Assembly (NCBI RefSeq): GCF_003987495.1
Contig: NZ_NGJU01000010.1
Span: forward strand, 1-64,000
Length of the DNA: 64,000 nt
Direction: 5' to 3'
Source: Vagococcus salmoninarum
Lineage (GTDB): Bacteria > Bacillota > Bacilli > Lactobacillales > Vagococcaceae
Shown here: piece after piece, positions 53,364 to 61,705 of the stretch
Numbering within the stretch: position 1 is the first letter of the stretch
How the letters are laid out: each line of letters opens with the position of its first letter
Notes under the pieces: generated by a model
Databases searched by the model: none
The model's input: only the letters and a program-made list of their open reading frames with translations
What the model was told of the DNA's origin: nothing
Position numbers and translations under genes: made by a program

Positions 53364-53963
53364 ATGGGAAATACAGAATTATTTAATCAAATGGCAGAGA
53401 AATATGATTCATTGGAACGTTCAGCAGTTAGTCAAATAATTACAGCACAAATTAAAGCAGAACTAGGCGAATTGCCAACGGGTTTAACGTTAATTGATTA
53501 TGGCTGTGGGACAGGGGAAGTCGGGTTAGAATTTGTGGCTGACTTCGAAACCGTTTATTTTGCTGATACCGCAGCAAATATGTTAACGGTGGTGGAAAGG
53601 AAGTTGGCTTTGGCGAGTGTCACTAATAGTCAGACAGTCCAAATTCAAGAAGGTCAGGATTTAGGAATTAAGGCCGATGTGATTGTTTTAGTCCAAGTGA
53701 TGCTCCATGTCTCAGATACTCAAGCTTTACTAGAATCCTTATATCGGAGTTTAAAACCAAATGGCCAGTTAATTATCATCGATTTTGATAAAAATCCCTT
53801 AGTGACTTCAGATTTAGTTCACAATGGCATTGAGGAAACTGCCTTAAGTCAACTACTAAGTGAGATCGGTTTTAACGTTCCAGCGAGACAGATTTTTTAT
53901 ACAGCGGATTCCTTATTTATGAAGGAAAAAGCGTCGTTATTTTCTTTAGTCTGTCAAAAATAA
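53364..53963 (+). CDS. Class I SAM-dependent methyltransferase
   Basis: A 199-residue enzyme with SAM motif I LIDYGCGTGEVGLE (about 42-55), motif II YFADTAANML and a post-motif DVIVLVQVMLHVSDTQALL. The C-terminal ILSEIGFNV-type helix is typical of small-molecule methyltransferases. Substrate unknown. AATGGGGA precedes the ATG. Confidence 0.88.
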   Translation: MGNTELFNQMAEKYDSLERSAVSQIITAQIKAELGELPTGLTLIDYGCGTGEVGLEFVADFETVYFADTAANMLTVVERKLALASVTNSQTVQIQEGQDLGIKADVIVLVQVMLHVSDTQALLESLYRSLKPNGQLIIIDFDKNPLVTSDLVHNGIEETALSQLLSEIGFNVPARQIFYTADSLFMKEKASLFSLVCQK

Positions 53964-53981
53964 GAAAAAAGGCAAATTAAA

Positions 53982-54019
53982 TAGGCATCAGGTGAAGTTT
54001 GTTCATTCACTGATGCCTA
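53982..54019. terminator. Bidirectional hairpin after the methyltransferase gene
   Basis: TAGGCATCAG(G)TGAA pairs with TTCA(C)TGATGCCTA; only short T tracts, so efficiency is uncertain. Confidence 0.65.
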
Positions 54020-54063
54020 CTTTGAGTTCGAACAATCATTGTCCATGTAATTACTCAATCTCC

Positions 54064-54222
54064 TTAGCTATTTTTTTTTAGTTCAGCGATAGCTTGCTCT
54101 ATTGTAATACCGTAGCCAATTTTGCTTGGATTTTCAGGGTCGTAAGCCATAAAGACTTGTTTCGCTGTATCTAAAGCAATACCGTATTGCAATGTATTGT
54201 TACCGAATGTCATAGTTGTCAT
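54064..54222 (-). CDS. Short unrecognised protein, 52 residues
   Basis: A 52-residue acidic-to-neutral soluble protein. It reads MTTMTFGNNTLQYGIALDTA, then KQVFMAYDPENPSKIGYG and ITIEQAIAELKKNS. A strong AAAGGAG lies seven bases before the ATG at 54222 and the gene is preceded by a foldable leader. Composition and codon use look real despite the size. Family not recognised. A nine-A run precedes the stop. Confidence 0.65.
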   Translation of the reverse strand: MTTMTFGNNTLQYGIALDTAKQVFMAYDPENPSKIGYGITIEQAIAELKKNS

Positions 54223-54252
54223 ATCCATTCTCCTTTCTTAAAACTGTTTCTG

Positions 54253-54314
54253 AAAGGCGGAAGTTACTAACGGGTCATTCTGTAACGAAATTCCACTATT
54301 AATATACCGCCTTT
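54253..54314 (-). promoter_or_regulatory. Foldable leader of the 52-residue protein gene
   Basis: CCGCCTTT and AAAGGCGG (54253-54260 with 54307-54314) enclose GTTAC/GTAAC (54263-54267 with 54282-54286). On the minus strand this would sit in the 5' leader, a possible cis-regulator. Confidence 0.35.
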
Positions 54315-54385
54315 TTCAAAATAATGCAAGTAAAAGCCTTAACAAGAGCTGCATATGATTAAATAACATGATAAAAACTTAATAA

Positions 54386-54417
54386 TTGAATAACTTACAA
54401 TAGTTTAGTATACTAAA
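54386..54417 (+). promoter_or_regulatory. tcyP promoter with palindromic operator
   Basis: TTGAAT (54386-54391) and TATACT (54409-54414) are 17 bases apart. TTTAGTATACTAAA (54404-54417) is a perfect 14-bp palindrome over the -10. A leader of about 135 bases follows, with GTCTCC/GGAGAC (54514-54519 with 54530-54535). Confidence 0.6.
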
Positions 54418-54554
54418 AAAATCACTTCTGTTACGACGTTAAAAAATGTCACAGATGGTCACTTCACTCGGAAAAAGTGGAAGGACTGGGACCTTTACTC
54501 TTATGATGGAACAGTCTCCATGTCATTAAGGAGACGAATAAAGGAGGAATATAA

Positions 54555-55946
54555 ATGACAACAGGATTGATACTGCTTGTATTAGCAGTCTTTGTAGGGA
54601 TATTATTTGGTTTTTATCACTTACAAAAAAAACATGTGAAGTTTTCTTCACGAGTATTTTTAGCTTTAGGTGTGGGGATTATCTTCGGGGTGATTTTACA
54701 ATTACTCTTTGGGATTGACTCGAAAGTAGTTGTCACAGCGATTGATTGGATTAACTTAGTCGGGAATGGCTATGTCGGTCTCTTACAAATGTTAATCATG
54801 CCCTTAGTCTTTGTGTCGATTGTCGTGGCATTTACGAAAATTGAAACAACTAAGAAGCTTGGTAAAATTAGCTTCACTGTTCTGGCGACACTGCTTGGAA
54901 CAACGGCGATTTCAGCCTTAGTCGGAATTGGTTCAGTCTTTTTATTTGGCTTACAAGGTGCAGAATTTACTGAAGGTGCTACGGAAACGGCGAGAATTGC
55001 TGAATTAGCCAGTCGTCAAGAAATGGTTCAAAACCTTTCGATTCCCGAGCAATTAGTCTCATTTATCCCTCGGAATATTTTTGCTGACTTAGCCGGAACT
55101 CGAGCGACAAGTACGATAGCTGTCGTGATTTTTTCAGCCTTTGTTGGTGTTGCTTACTTAGGAATTAAGAAGAAAATGCCTGAAGAGAGTGCCTTTTTTG
55201 CTAAATTAATCGATGCTCTATATGCAATTGTCATGCGAATCGTGACATTAGTCTTACGCTTAACGCCTTATGGAATCGTCGCGTTAATGACAAAAGTCAC
55301 AGCAACGAGTAATTATCAAGCGATTCTGAATTTAGGGAAGTTTGTCGTTGCTTCTTATTTTGCTCTGATTGTGGTCTTTATTATCCACTTACTCATTCTT
55401 TTAACAGTTAAAGTTAACCCGGTAACTTATCTCAAAAAAGCTTTTCCCGTTTTGAGTTTTGCTTTTACTTCACGATCTAGTGCAGGAGCGTTACCTTTAA
55501 ATATTGAAACTCAAAGAAATGCCTTAGGCGTTGATGACGCGACAGCTAACTTCGCTGCTAGTTTCGGTTTATCAATTGGCCAAAACGGCTGTGCTGGGGT
55601 TTATCCAGCAATGTTAGCAGCAATCGTCGCCCCAACGGTGGGAATCGATGTCTTCAGCCCAATGTATATTTTAACGATCGTTGCAGTTGTCACGATTAGT
55701 TCCTTCGGTGTAGCTGGCGTTGGTGGTGGGGCAACCTTTGCTTCCTTAATCGTCTTAGGAAGTCTTAACTTACCAGTTGCAATCGTCGGTTTAGTTATTT
55801 CAGTTGAACCTTTGATTGATATGGCCCGGACTGCGGTCAACGTTAGCGATAGTATGTTAGCCGGCGTTGTCACAAGTCGTCGCATCAATGAATTAGATGA
55901 CGACCTTTTAAATGATCAAGAAGCTGTTGTTAGTTCTGCGATTTAA
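54555..55946 (+). CDS. tcyP: L-cystine/dicarboxylate symporter, TcyP-like
   Basis: A 463-residue membrane protein of the dicarboxylate/amino acid:cation symporter family with about eight helices and two re-entrant loops. LQMLIMPLVFVSIVVAF, SFAFTSRSSAGALPLNIETQ and SFGVAGVGGGATFASLIVLG match the TcyP cystine transporter group. GGAGG precedes the ATG. Cystine import is the likely role, dicarboxylate uptake the alternative. Confidence 0.87.
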   Translation: MTTGLILLVLAVFVGILFGFYHLQKKHVKFSSRVFLALGVGIIFGVILQLLFGIDSKVVVTAIDWINLVGNGYVGLLQMLIMPLVFVSIVVAFTKIETTKKLGKISFTVLATLLGTTAISALVGIGSVFLFGLQGAEFTEGATETARIAELASRQEMVQNLSIPEQLVSFIPRNIFADLAGTRATSTIAVVIFSAFVGVAYLGIKKKMPEESAFFAKLIDALYAIVMRIVTLVLRLTPYGIVALMTKVTATSNYQAILNLGKFVVASYFALIVVFIIHLLILLTVKVNPVTYLKKAFPVLSFAFTSRSSAGALPLNIETQRNALGVDDATANFAASFGLSIGQNGCAGVYPAMLAAIVAPTVGIDVFSPMYILTIVAVVTISSFGVAGVGGGATFASLIVLGSLNLPVAIVGLVISVEPLIDMARTAVNVSDSMLAGVVTSRRINELDDDLLNDQEAVVSSAI

Positions 55947-55964
55947 ACTTATGAATGAAGAGTA

Positions 55965-55998
55965 AAAAGCTACTTTCCCAAAGGAAAGTAGTTTTTTT
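55965..55998 (+). terminator. Terminator after tcyP
   Basis: AAGCTACTTTCC/GGAAAGTAG stem around CAAA, then T7. Confidence 0.88.
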
Positions 55999-56115
55999 GA
56001 TTTTTGGTTCACTTATAGAGAGTTAAATAAGCTAAATGCTAAGACTTATAGAATTTAAATAACGTCAGTGATATAATTAAAGCTTTGGTAAAACGTTATT
56101 TAATTGGAGGAGAAA

Positions 56116-57015
56116 ATGGTGGAGAAGATGAAGAAGTACGTTTTAAAAGGGAAAGGTTTTTTTAGAACAGATCGAGGGATGTTATTGTCATTGGTTTTTT
56201 TATACCCTTTAGGTTTGTATTTAGTTTTTAAAAAAAGTAAGTGGTCAAAAACGAATAAAATTATCAGCTCAGTCGTCGCGGGACTAATTCTAGTTGTTTT
56301 TATGTATAATAATCATTTAGTCGGAGTTGAAGCTCGTTTATTTAACAAATTGATGACAGTTGAAGAAAAATTACTCTTTGAAGAAGAGCAGGTCAGTCGT
56401 TTAGAACAAGTGATTGCAGGGAAAGAGACTGACTTAACGACGTTAGTGTCTGAAACGGATGCTTATAAAGCTAAAATGCAACCCTATGAAAAATTGTCTG
56501 AAGAAGACGCAAAGAAGAAATTAGCAGATTTAAAAAAAGCTGAAGAACAACGGTTAGCTGATGAAGCGGCTAAGAAAAAAGCCGTAGAAAAAGAGAAACG
56601 GGACAAAGAAGCGCAGAAAAAAGCAGCAGCTGACAAAAAAGCGAAGGAACAACAAGCAGCCGAAGCAGAGAAGAAAAGACTTGCTGAGGAAGAAGAAGCT
56701 CGGGGCTATGAGACGGGGATTACTTATAACGAATTAGCACGAACGCCAGATGATTTCTTATTTAGCAAAGTTAAATTTGCAGGGAAAGTCGTCCAAGTAA
56801 TGGAAGGCGCCGATTCCATTCAAATTCGTTTAGCTGTTGATGGCAACTACGATACTATTCTGTATGGCGAATATGAAAATACCATTGTTTCTAGTAGGGT
56901 GCTAGAAGACGATTACATCACTATTTCAGGCTTGTCATCAGGTTTAACAACTTATAAATCAACAATGGGTGGAAGTATTACGATTCCCTCAGTCCTGATT
57001 AAAGTCATTGAGTAA
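56116..57015 (+). CDS. Coiled-coil membrane protein, unknown function
   Basis: A 299-residue protein. One or two membrane helices lie at about 25-40 and 52-70. A long Lys/Glu/Ala coiled coil follows at about 80-195 (EEDAKKKLADLKKAEEQRLA and onward). The C-terminal domain of about 100 residues looks OB-fold-like (FLFSKVKFAGKVVQVMEGADSIQIRLAVDGNYDTILYGEY). Similar architectures occur in Enterococcus and Listeria and are sometimes annotated as toxin-operon regulators without support. The ATG at 56116 follows TTGGAGGAG; the TTG at 56104 is part of that site. Confidence 0.72.
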   Translation: MVEKMKKYVLKGKGFFRTDRGMLLSLVFLYPLGLYLVFKKSKWSKTNKIISSVVAGLILVVFMYNNHLVGVEARLFNKLMTVEEKLLFEEEQVSRLEQVIAGKETDLTTLVSETDAYKAKMQPYEKLSEEDAKKKLADLKKAEEQRLADEAAKKKAVEKEKRDKEAQKKAAADKKAKEQQAAEAEKKRLAEEEEARGYETGITYNELARTPDDFLFSKVKFAGKVVQVMEGADSIQIRLAVDGNYDTILYGEYENTIVSSRVLEDDYITISGLSSGLTTYKSTMGGSITIPSVLIKVIE

Positions 57016-57020
57016 ATACG

Positions 57021-57051
57021 AACTACTTTCTTAACTGAAAGTAGTTTTTTT
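57021..57051 (+). terminator. Terminator after the coiled-coil protein
   Basis: AACTACTTTC/GAAAGTAGTT around TTAACT, then T run. Confidence 0.88.
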
Positions 57052-57076
57052 AGTTATAATTATCAAAAAAACGCTA

Positions 57077-57093
57077 AAACACGAACGATAAAC
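57077..57093 (+). promoter_or_regulatory. PurBox 1 upstream of the purine permease promoter
   Basis: AAACACGAACGATAAAC resembles the PurR box (AWWWCCGAACWWT type). 30 bases before the -35. Confidence 0.65.
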
Positions 57094-57123
57094 AAAGAAA
57101 CAAAGATAATATACATAAAAAGC

Positions 57124-57152
57124 TTGTGTTTTCTATTAAGCATGATTATAAT
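57124..57152 (+). promoter_or_regulatory. Promoter of the purine permease gene
   Basis: TTGTGT (57124-57129) and TATAAT (57147-57152) with a 17-base spacer. Confidence 0.6.
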
Positions 57153-57195
57153 ATGGTTATGTTGTTGGAAAGCGAAGTATTTATAGGGTGTTAAA

Positions 57196-57212
57196 GTTTA
57201 TTGTTCGTGTTT
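57196..57212 (-). promoter_or_regulatory. PurBox 2, inverted, in the permease leader
   Basis: GTTTATTGTTCGTGTTT, the reverse complement of AAACACGAACAATAAAC; 16 of 17 bases match PurBox 1 in opposite orientation. Confidence 0.65.
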
Positions 57213-57253
57213 ACAACATCAAAAACATCATAAAGGGAGACTTAATTAGTCAA

Positions 57254-58690
57254 ATGGAAAAGTATTTTAAATTAAAAGAGAACAAGACAACAGTCGGTAC
57301 GGAAGTAATGGCTGGTTTTACAACATTCTTTGCGATGAGTTACATTTTATTCGTTAACCCAGCTATTCTTTCTCAATCGGGCATGCCATTTCAAGCAGTC
57401 TTTTTAGCAACTATTATCTCAGCTGCTATTGGTACTTTAATTATGGGATTATTTGCTAACGTTCCTTACGCTCAAGCACCGGGGATGGGCTTAAATGCAT
57501 TCTTTACTTTTACCGTTGTTTTTGGTTTAGGTTATACTTGGCAACAAGCGTTAGGAATGGTTTTCCTTTGTGGAATTATCAATATTATTATTACTGTTAC
57601 TAAAATTAGAAAATTAATTATCCGAGCGATTCCTGAAAGTATGCAACATGCCATTGGTGGCGGAATTGGTATTTTCGTTGCTTATGTCGGTATAAAAAAT
57701 GCGAATTTACTTGGCTTTACAGCTGATTCTGGTGCAATTACTAGTTCAATCGTTGATGGCGATGTTGCCACAAACGTTAATATGAATGGTGGCATCGTGC
57801 CTGCCTTAGCCAACTTTAACAATCCAGGGGTTATTTTAGCTTTAATTGGGATTGTTTTAATGATCGTCTTAGTTGTTTTAAATGTTAAAGGTGCGATGAT
57901 TATCGGTATCGTTGGGACCACAGTTATTGGAATTTTAATGGGAGTGGTTGATCTTAGTACGATTGACTTCAAAGCGAATTCTTTAAGTAGCTCAATCAGT
58001 GAGCTAGGCGTGACGTTTGGTGCTGCTTTTAGTCCAGAAGGTCTGCCTTCACTATTTAGTGATAAAGCGAAAATACCGCAAGTGTTAATGACAATTTTAG
58101 CCTTTAGTTTATCAGATACCTTTGATACGATTGGTACATTTATCGGAACTGGTCGTCGCACAGGGATCTTCAGTAAAGAAGATGAAATTGCCTTAGAAGA
58201 CAGTAAAGGCTTTAAATCAAAAATGGACAAAGCGTTATTTTCCGATGCAATTGCCACATCAATCGGCGCAATCTTCGGGACATCAAATACAACGACTTTC
58301 GTTGAAAGTGCTGCAGGGATTGGCGCTGGCGGACGAACTGGTTTAACTTCAGTTGTCGTTGCAGGTCTTTTCTTATTAAGTAGCTTCTTCTCACCACTCA
58401 TTAGTGTGGTGCCAGCTCAAGCAACAGCACCAGCCTTGATTTTAGTTGGGGTGATGATGATGGCTTCCTTTAAAGATATTGACTGGACGAACTTAGAAGA
58501 CGCCATTCCGGCCTTCTTCGCTTCAATCTTCATGGGCTTATCTTATAGTATTTCAAACGGGATTGCTGCTGGGTTTATCTTCTATGTGATTGTTAAAGTT
58601 GCAAAAGGTAAAGTCAAAGAAATCTCACCTATCTTATGGGTAGTGACTGGCTTGTTCGTTCTCAACTTCGTGATTTTAGCGATTCTTTAA
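57254..58690 (+). CDS. Purine permease, AzgA-type NCS2
   Basis: A 478-residue transporter with about 12 to 14 helices. PGMGLNAFFTFTVV, IPESMQHAIGGGIGIFVAYVG, LSDTFDTIGTFIGTGRRTG and FVESAAGIGAGGRTGLTSVV are signatures of the AzgA/PbuG/PbuO group taking up guanine, hypoxanthine or adenine. The ATG at 57254 begins the conserved MEKYFKLKEN; the frame is open to 57188 through the PurBox. The ribosome site AAGGGAG is about 14 bases away, longer than usual. Two PurBoxes imply repression by PurR when purines are plentiful. Confidence 0.9.
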   Translation: MEKYFKLKENKTTVGTEVMAGFTTFFAMSYILFVNPAILSQSGMPFQAVFLATIISAAIGTLIMGLFANVPYAQAPGMGLNAFFTFTVVFGLGYTWQQALGMVFLCGIINIIITVTKIRKLIIRAIPESMQHAIGGGIGIFVAYVGIKNANLLGFTADSGAITSSIVDGDVATNVNMNGGIVPALANFNNPGVILALIGIVLMIVLVVLNVKGAMIIGIVGTTVIGILMGVVDLSTIDFKANSLSSSISELGVTFGAAFSPEGLPSLFSDKAKIPQVLMTILAFSLSDTFDTIGTFIGTGRRTGIFSKEDEIALEDSKGFKSKMDKALFSDAIATSIGAIFGTSNTTTFVESAAGIGAGGRTGLTSVVVAGLFLLSSFFSPLISVVPAQATAPALILVGVMMMASFKDIDWTNLEDAIPAFFASIFMGLSYSISNGIAAGFIFYVIVKVAKGKVKEISPILWVVTGLFVLNFVILAIL

Positions 58691-58704
58691 AATAAAAGTA
58701 AAAG

Positions 58705-58740
58705 AAAAGACCAGACAAGTTATTTTGTCTGATCTTTTTT
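58705..58740. terminator. Bidirectional terminator after the purine permease
   Basis: AAAAGACCAGACAA/TTGTCTGATCTTTT around GTTATT, with T run. The convergent small gene ends within it. Confidence 0.85.
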
Positions 58741-58923
58741 TGTGTCTTCAGTTGATTGTTTAAAACTTTGTAATAAAAAGACGAAAATCCCGAAGAAAAC
58801 AGATTCTAACAAGACTTCTAATAAACTGGAGTGTTTTGCCACACCGGTTATTAGATTGCCGCCGTAAGCAACAATAGTATACATGATCATTCCAATTAAG
58901 GAATTGGATAAACGTTTGAGCAT
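58720..58923 (-). CDS. Small two-helix membrane protein
   Basis: A 67-residue protein with two hydrophobic helices (about 9-27 and 39-57) and a Lys/Asp/Thr-rich tail (KQSTEDTKKDQTK). Family not recognised. TGGAGG precedes the ATG at 58923, whereas the open frame begins at 58941. Its stop lies inside the terminator shared with the permease. Confidence 0.65.
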   Translation of the reverse strand: MLKRLSNSLIGMIMYTIVAYGGNLITGVAKHSSLLEVLLESVFFGIFVFLLQSFKQSTEDTKKDQTK

Positions 58924-59106
58924 AAAAATTCCTCCAGACATCTTTCGTTTATCTCAGTTTACCATGAAAGAAAAAACGAAGATAGAAATAAGAGTGTGAT
59001 TCATGCTTTACAAAAGCTTTCAGAAAGGCTAAGATAGATTTTAATATTAAAAAAAGGTAAGTTAACGGTGAGAGAACCTTAACTTTAAGCTGGAAGTAGG
59101 GGTTAA

Positions 59107-59826
59107 ATGCAGGGAGAAACGTATTCAAAAGGCTTCGCTAGTTTTCAAGCAGGAGTTAGAGCCTGTGTGCCAACGATTTTAGGCTATGTTGGGATTGGGA
59201 TTGCAGCTGGAGTTGTCGGTAAAGGAGCAGGGTTATCGTTGTTAGAAATCGCCTTACTGTCAATTGTCGTCTATGCCGGCAGTGCCCAATTTATTATTAG
59301 TGGCATGATATTACTTGGCAGCCCTTTAAGTGCTATTGTTTTGACAACTTTTTTAGTCAATTTAAGGCATTTTTTAATGAGTTTATCCGTAGCTAGTTTT
59401 TTTAGAAAAGAATCACTACTGGCGACAATCGGTGTAGGTACGTTGTTAACTGACGAGTCTTATGGGGTGTTAATGACAGCTATTCAAAATGGCAAAAAAG
59501 TTTCTGTCCCTTGGACTAATGGTTTAAATGTGACTGCCTATTTAACTTGGATTATTTCAACTATCATCGGTGGGTTACTCGGTAGTTGGATTCCTAATCC
59601 TGAAATTTTTGGCCTTGATTTTGCTTTAACAGCCATGTTTATTGGTTTAATTGTCTTACAAACTGAATTACCTTTAAAACAGAAGGGGAAACAAACAGTG
59701 ATCACCTTATTAAGTGTCGGTTTTAGTTTATATTGGTTGATGGCGATCTTTTCTGCGGAAATGAGTGTTTTAATTGCAACGTTAATTGGTTGTACAGTGG
59801 GGATGGTGTCAGCTAATGAGGATTGA
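59107..59826 (+). CDS. azlC: AzlC, branched-chain amino acid exporter subunit
   Basis: A 239-residue membrane protein of the AzlC family (GVRACVPTILGYVGIGIAAGVVGKGAGLS, AGSAQFIISGMILLG, NLRHFLMSLSVASFF). With AzlD it exports branched-chain amino acids or analogues. GTAGGGG precedes the ATG. It overlaps azlD by 11 bases. Confidence 0.93.
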   Translation: MQGETYSKGFASFQAGVRACVPTILGYVGIGIAAGVVGKGAGLSLLEIALLSIVVYAGSAQFIISGMILLGSPLSAIVLTTFLVNLRHFLMSLSVASFFRKESLLATIGVGTLLTDESYGVLMTAIQNGKKVSVPWTNGLNVTAYLTWIISTIIGGLLGSWIPNPEIFGLDFALTAMFIGLIVLQTELPLKQKGKQTVITLLSVGFSLYWLMAIFSAEMSVLIATLIGCTVGMVSANED

Positions 59827-60142
59827 TAGCCAGATTTTAGTTATTATTATGCTTTGCGGCTTAGTCACTTGGTTGCCGCGAATTTTACCTTTTATCTTAT
59901 CAAAAAAAATCGAATTCCCTAAAAAAGTCAATCAGTTTTTAGCCTACTTACCGATGTGTATTTTAACAGCCTTATTTCTTCAAGGGTTGTTTATTCCCAG
60001 GGGGAACAGTCTGCCGTCTATCAATTGGGAGACCTTATTTGCTAGTGTTCCGACTTTATTAATTGGTGTTTTGACTAAGAATTTAATGTGGACCGTGATT
60101 GTTGGAATTATTTCCATGGCAGCCCTCCGTTTTTTTATGTAG
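59816..60142 (+). CDS. azlD: AzlD, branched-chain amino acid exporter subunit
   Basis: A 108-residue, four-helix partner of AzlC (ILVIIMLCGLVTWLPRILPFILSKK). The ATG at 59816 lies in the end of azlC, the usual arrangement; a GTG at 59786 is in frame but too deep in azlC. Confidence 0.92.
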   Translation: MRIDSQILVIIMLCGLVTWLPRILPFILSKKIEFPKKVNQFLAYLPMCILTALFLQGLFIPRGNSLPSINWETLFASVPTLLIGVLTKNLMWTVIVGIISMAALRFFM

Positions 60143-60156
60143 TTTTAGAGGGATTG

Positions 60157-60165
60157 TGCTATAAT
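60157..60165 (+). promoter_or_regulatory. Extended -10 promoter of cvfB
   Basis: TG-C-TATAAT lies 28 bases before the start codon. Confidence 0.65.
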
Positions 60166-60193
60166 GAATTATCGTTTTACAAAGGAGACTGAC

Positions 60194-61057
60194 ATGCAAA
60201 ATTTATTAGGAAATGTTTTCACTGGTTTAATTACAGATGAAAATGACATCGCGTATTTCGTTCAAAAGGACGGCGTAACATTCAAGCTTGCTAAAAGTGA
60301 AGGGGAACACGAACTTGGGGCTGCAGTTGAAGGTTATGGCTACGTTGATCAAAAACAAGATAATCGCTTTACAACGGTTATTCCAGCTATCTCACAAGGT
60401 CATTATGGTTTTGGGGAAGTCGTTGCGACACGGAAAGATTTAGGAGCTTTTGTCGATATTGGTTTACCAGATAAAGAGATTGTTTTATCATTAGATGAGT
60501 TACCAACGATGCGGGAATTATGGCCGAAAAAAGGCGACCGGATTATGGTAGCTGTTAAAATCGATGAAAAAGATCGCATGTGGGCAACCTTAGCTGACGA
60601 TACGATTTTTAAAGCGATTAGTCGCCAAGCGAAAGATGAAGCTGAATTCCAAAACAAAGATATTACCGTCACTGCTTACCGCTTAAAAGTTATCGGTACA
60701 TATGTGATTACTGAAGATTTCTATTTAGGATTCTTGCACCCTTCTGAACGTTACATTGAGCCTCGTGTGGGTGAAGTTCTGAAAGCTCGTGTGATCGGAA
60801 TTGGACCAAACGGCGTCTTGAACATTTCAGTTAAGCCTCGTGCCCATGAAGTAATCTCGGATGATGCTAAAATGATTTTGATGTTTTTAGAAAAATCGGC
60901 TGAAGGTAAAATTCCTTTTACTGATAAATCAACACCAGAAGAAATTCAAGCAACCTTTGCGATTTCTAAAGGTCAATTCAAACGTGCCATTGGCTCATTA
61001 CTAAAAGCCCGAAAAATTAAACAAGAAGATGGCTACACGGTTTTATTAAATAAGTAA
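60194..61057 (+). CDS. cvfB: CvfB, S1-domain RNA-binding virulence regulator
   Basis: A 287-residue protein with S1-like repeats (GHYGFGEVVATRKDLGAFVDIGL, GEVLKARVIGIGPNGVLNISVKPR) and a C-terminal winged helix (EEIQATFAISKGQFKRAIGSLLKARKIKQ). It is the CvfB/YitL family, involved in RNA binding and virulence regulation in staphylococci. AAAGGAG precedes the ATG at 60194; the frame extends to 60164 through the promoter. Confidence 0.94.
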   Translation: MQNLLGNVFTGLITDENDIAYFVQKDGVTFKLAKSEGEHELGAAVEGYGYVDQKQDNRFTTVIPAISQGHYGFGEVVATRKDLGAFVDIGLPDKEIVLSLDELPTMRELWPKKGDRIMVAVKIDEKDRMWATLADDTIFKAISRQAKDEAEFQNKDITVTAYRLKVIGTYVITEDFYLGFLHPSERYIEPRVGEVLKARVIGIGPNGVLNISVKPRAHEVISDDAKMILMFLEKSAEGKIPFTDKSTPEEIQATFAISKGQFKRAIGSLLKARKIKQEDGYTVLLNK

Positions 61058-61060
61058 TGG

Positions 61061-61087
61061 AAAGAACTTCTGAGGAAGTTCTTTTTT
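61061..61087 (+). terminator. Terminator after cvfB
   Basis: AAAGAACTTC/GAAGTTCTTT around TGAG, then T run. Confidence 0.88.
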
Positions 61088-61180
61088 ATTTGACAAAATC
61101 CAGACCTGTGCAATAATAAAGGTATGTAAAATGAATGTTACGGAAGTGCTTTTCCTTGTAACAGTGAAAGAGGTGATTAG

Positions 61181-61633
61181 ATGATTTTTACGAAAAGACC
61201 AACAACCGCTAATGATTATTATGAGTTTAGTTTAGTTCCTTTAGTTGATCCAGTCACGATGAATGTCAGTCAACCTAAGCATGTCACTGTTTCTGAAGAT
61301 GGAAGTGTCAAGTTAGTTTCTTTATCTAATCAAGTAATCTCATTTATTTATGAAATGCCCCGCTATTTTTCTTTGATGGTTAATGGTCGCTTTGTCTTTT
61401 TTTACGTGATTAACTACACCCAAGGTAGGGAAGACAGTTCTAAAACAATCTTTGTCAAAGGGATTAAAATCTCAAAGAAGCTCCAGAGTGAGACGTCATT
61501 AATTAGTAGTTACATTGAAGAAAGTCTCCTAACTTATTATGAAGACTATGTCATTGATGGGATTATGTTAGACGCCATTGATAAAATTACCTATTTTACC
61601 CGGATGAATGAAGGTAAATTATATTATGATTAA
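61181..61633 (+). CDS. Unrecognised 150-residue protein
   Basis: A soluble, mixed alpha/beta protein with no signal peptide. It has SLVPLVDPVTMNVSQPKHV, a hydrophobic strand pair FSLMVNGRFVFFYVINY and a Tyr-rich C-terminus. No family recognised. AAAGAGGTG precedes the ATG and a terminator follows. Confidence 0.65.
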   Translation: MIFTKRPTTANDYYEFSLVPLVDPVTMNVSQPKHVTVSEDGSVKLVSLSNQVISFIYEMPRYFSLMVNGRFVFFYVINYTQGREDSSKTIFVKGIKISKKLQSETSLISSYIEESLLTYYEDYVIDGIMLDAIDKITYFTRMNEGKLYYD

Positions 61634-61668
61634 AAAAGAAGTAGACTGATTTTTTAGTCTCTTTTTTT
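61632..61668 (+). terminator. Terminator after the 150-residue protein
   Basis: AAAAAGA.GACT/AGTC.TCTTTTT with a T tail. Confidence 0.65.
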
Positions 61669-61705
61669 GGTATGATAGAGAAGAGTCAGGGAAAGTAGGT
61701 TAATT

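Noticed and set aside
54421-54554. T-box or SAM riboswitch in the tcyP leader
   Set aside because: No T-box sequence (AGGGTGGNACCGCG) and no S-box core could be found.
54397-54558. Open frame of about 54 codons through the tcyP leader, ending on the tcyP start
   Set aside because: No ATG, GTG or TTG start with a ribosome site; arginine codons (AGG AGA CGA) are unlike the neighbours. Kept only as a note.
57682-58401. Long reverse-strand open frame inside the purine permease gene
   Set aside because: Its translation is low-complexity Ile/Lys/Pro/Thr antisense text, and the plus strand is a complete conserved transporter.
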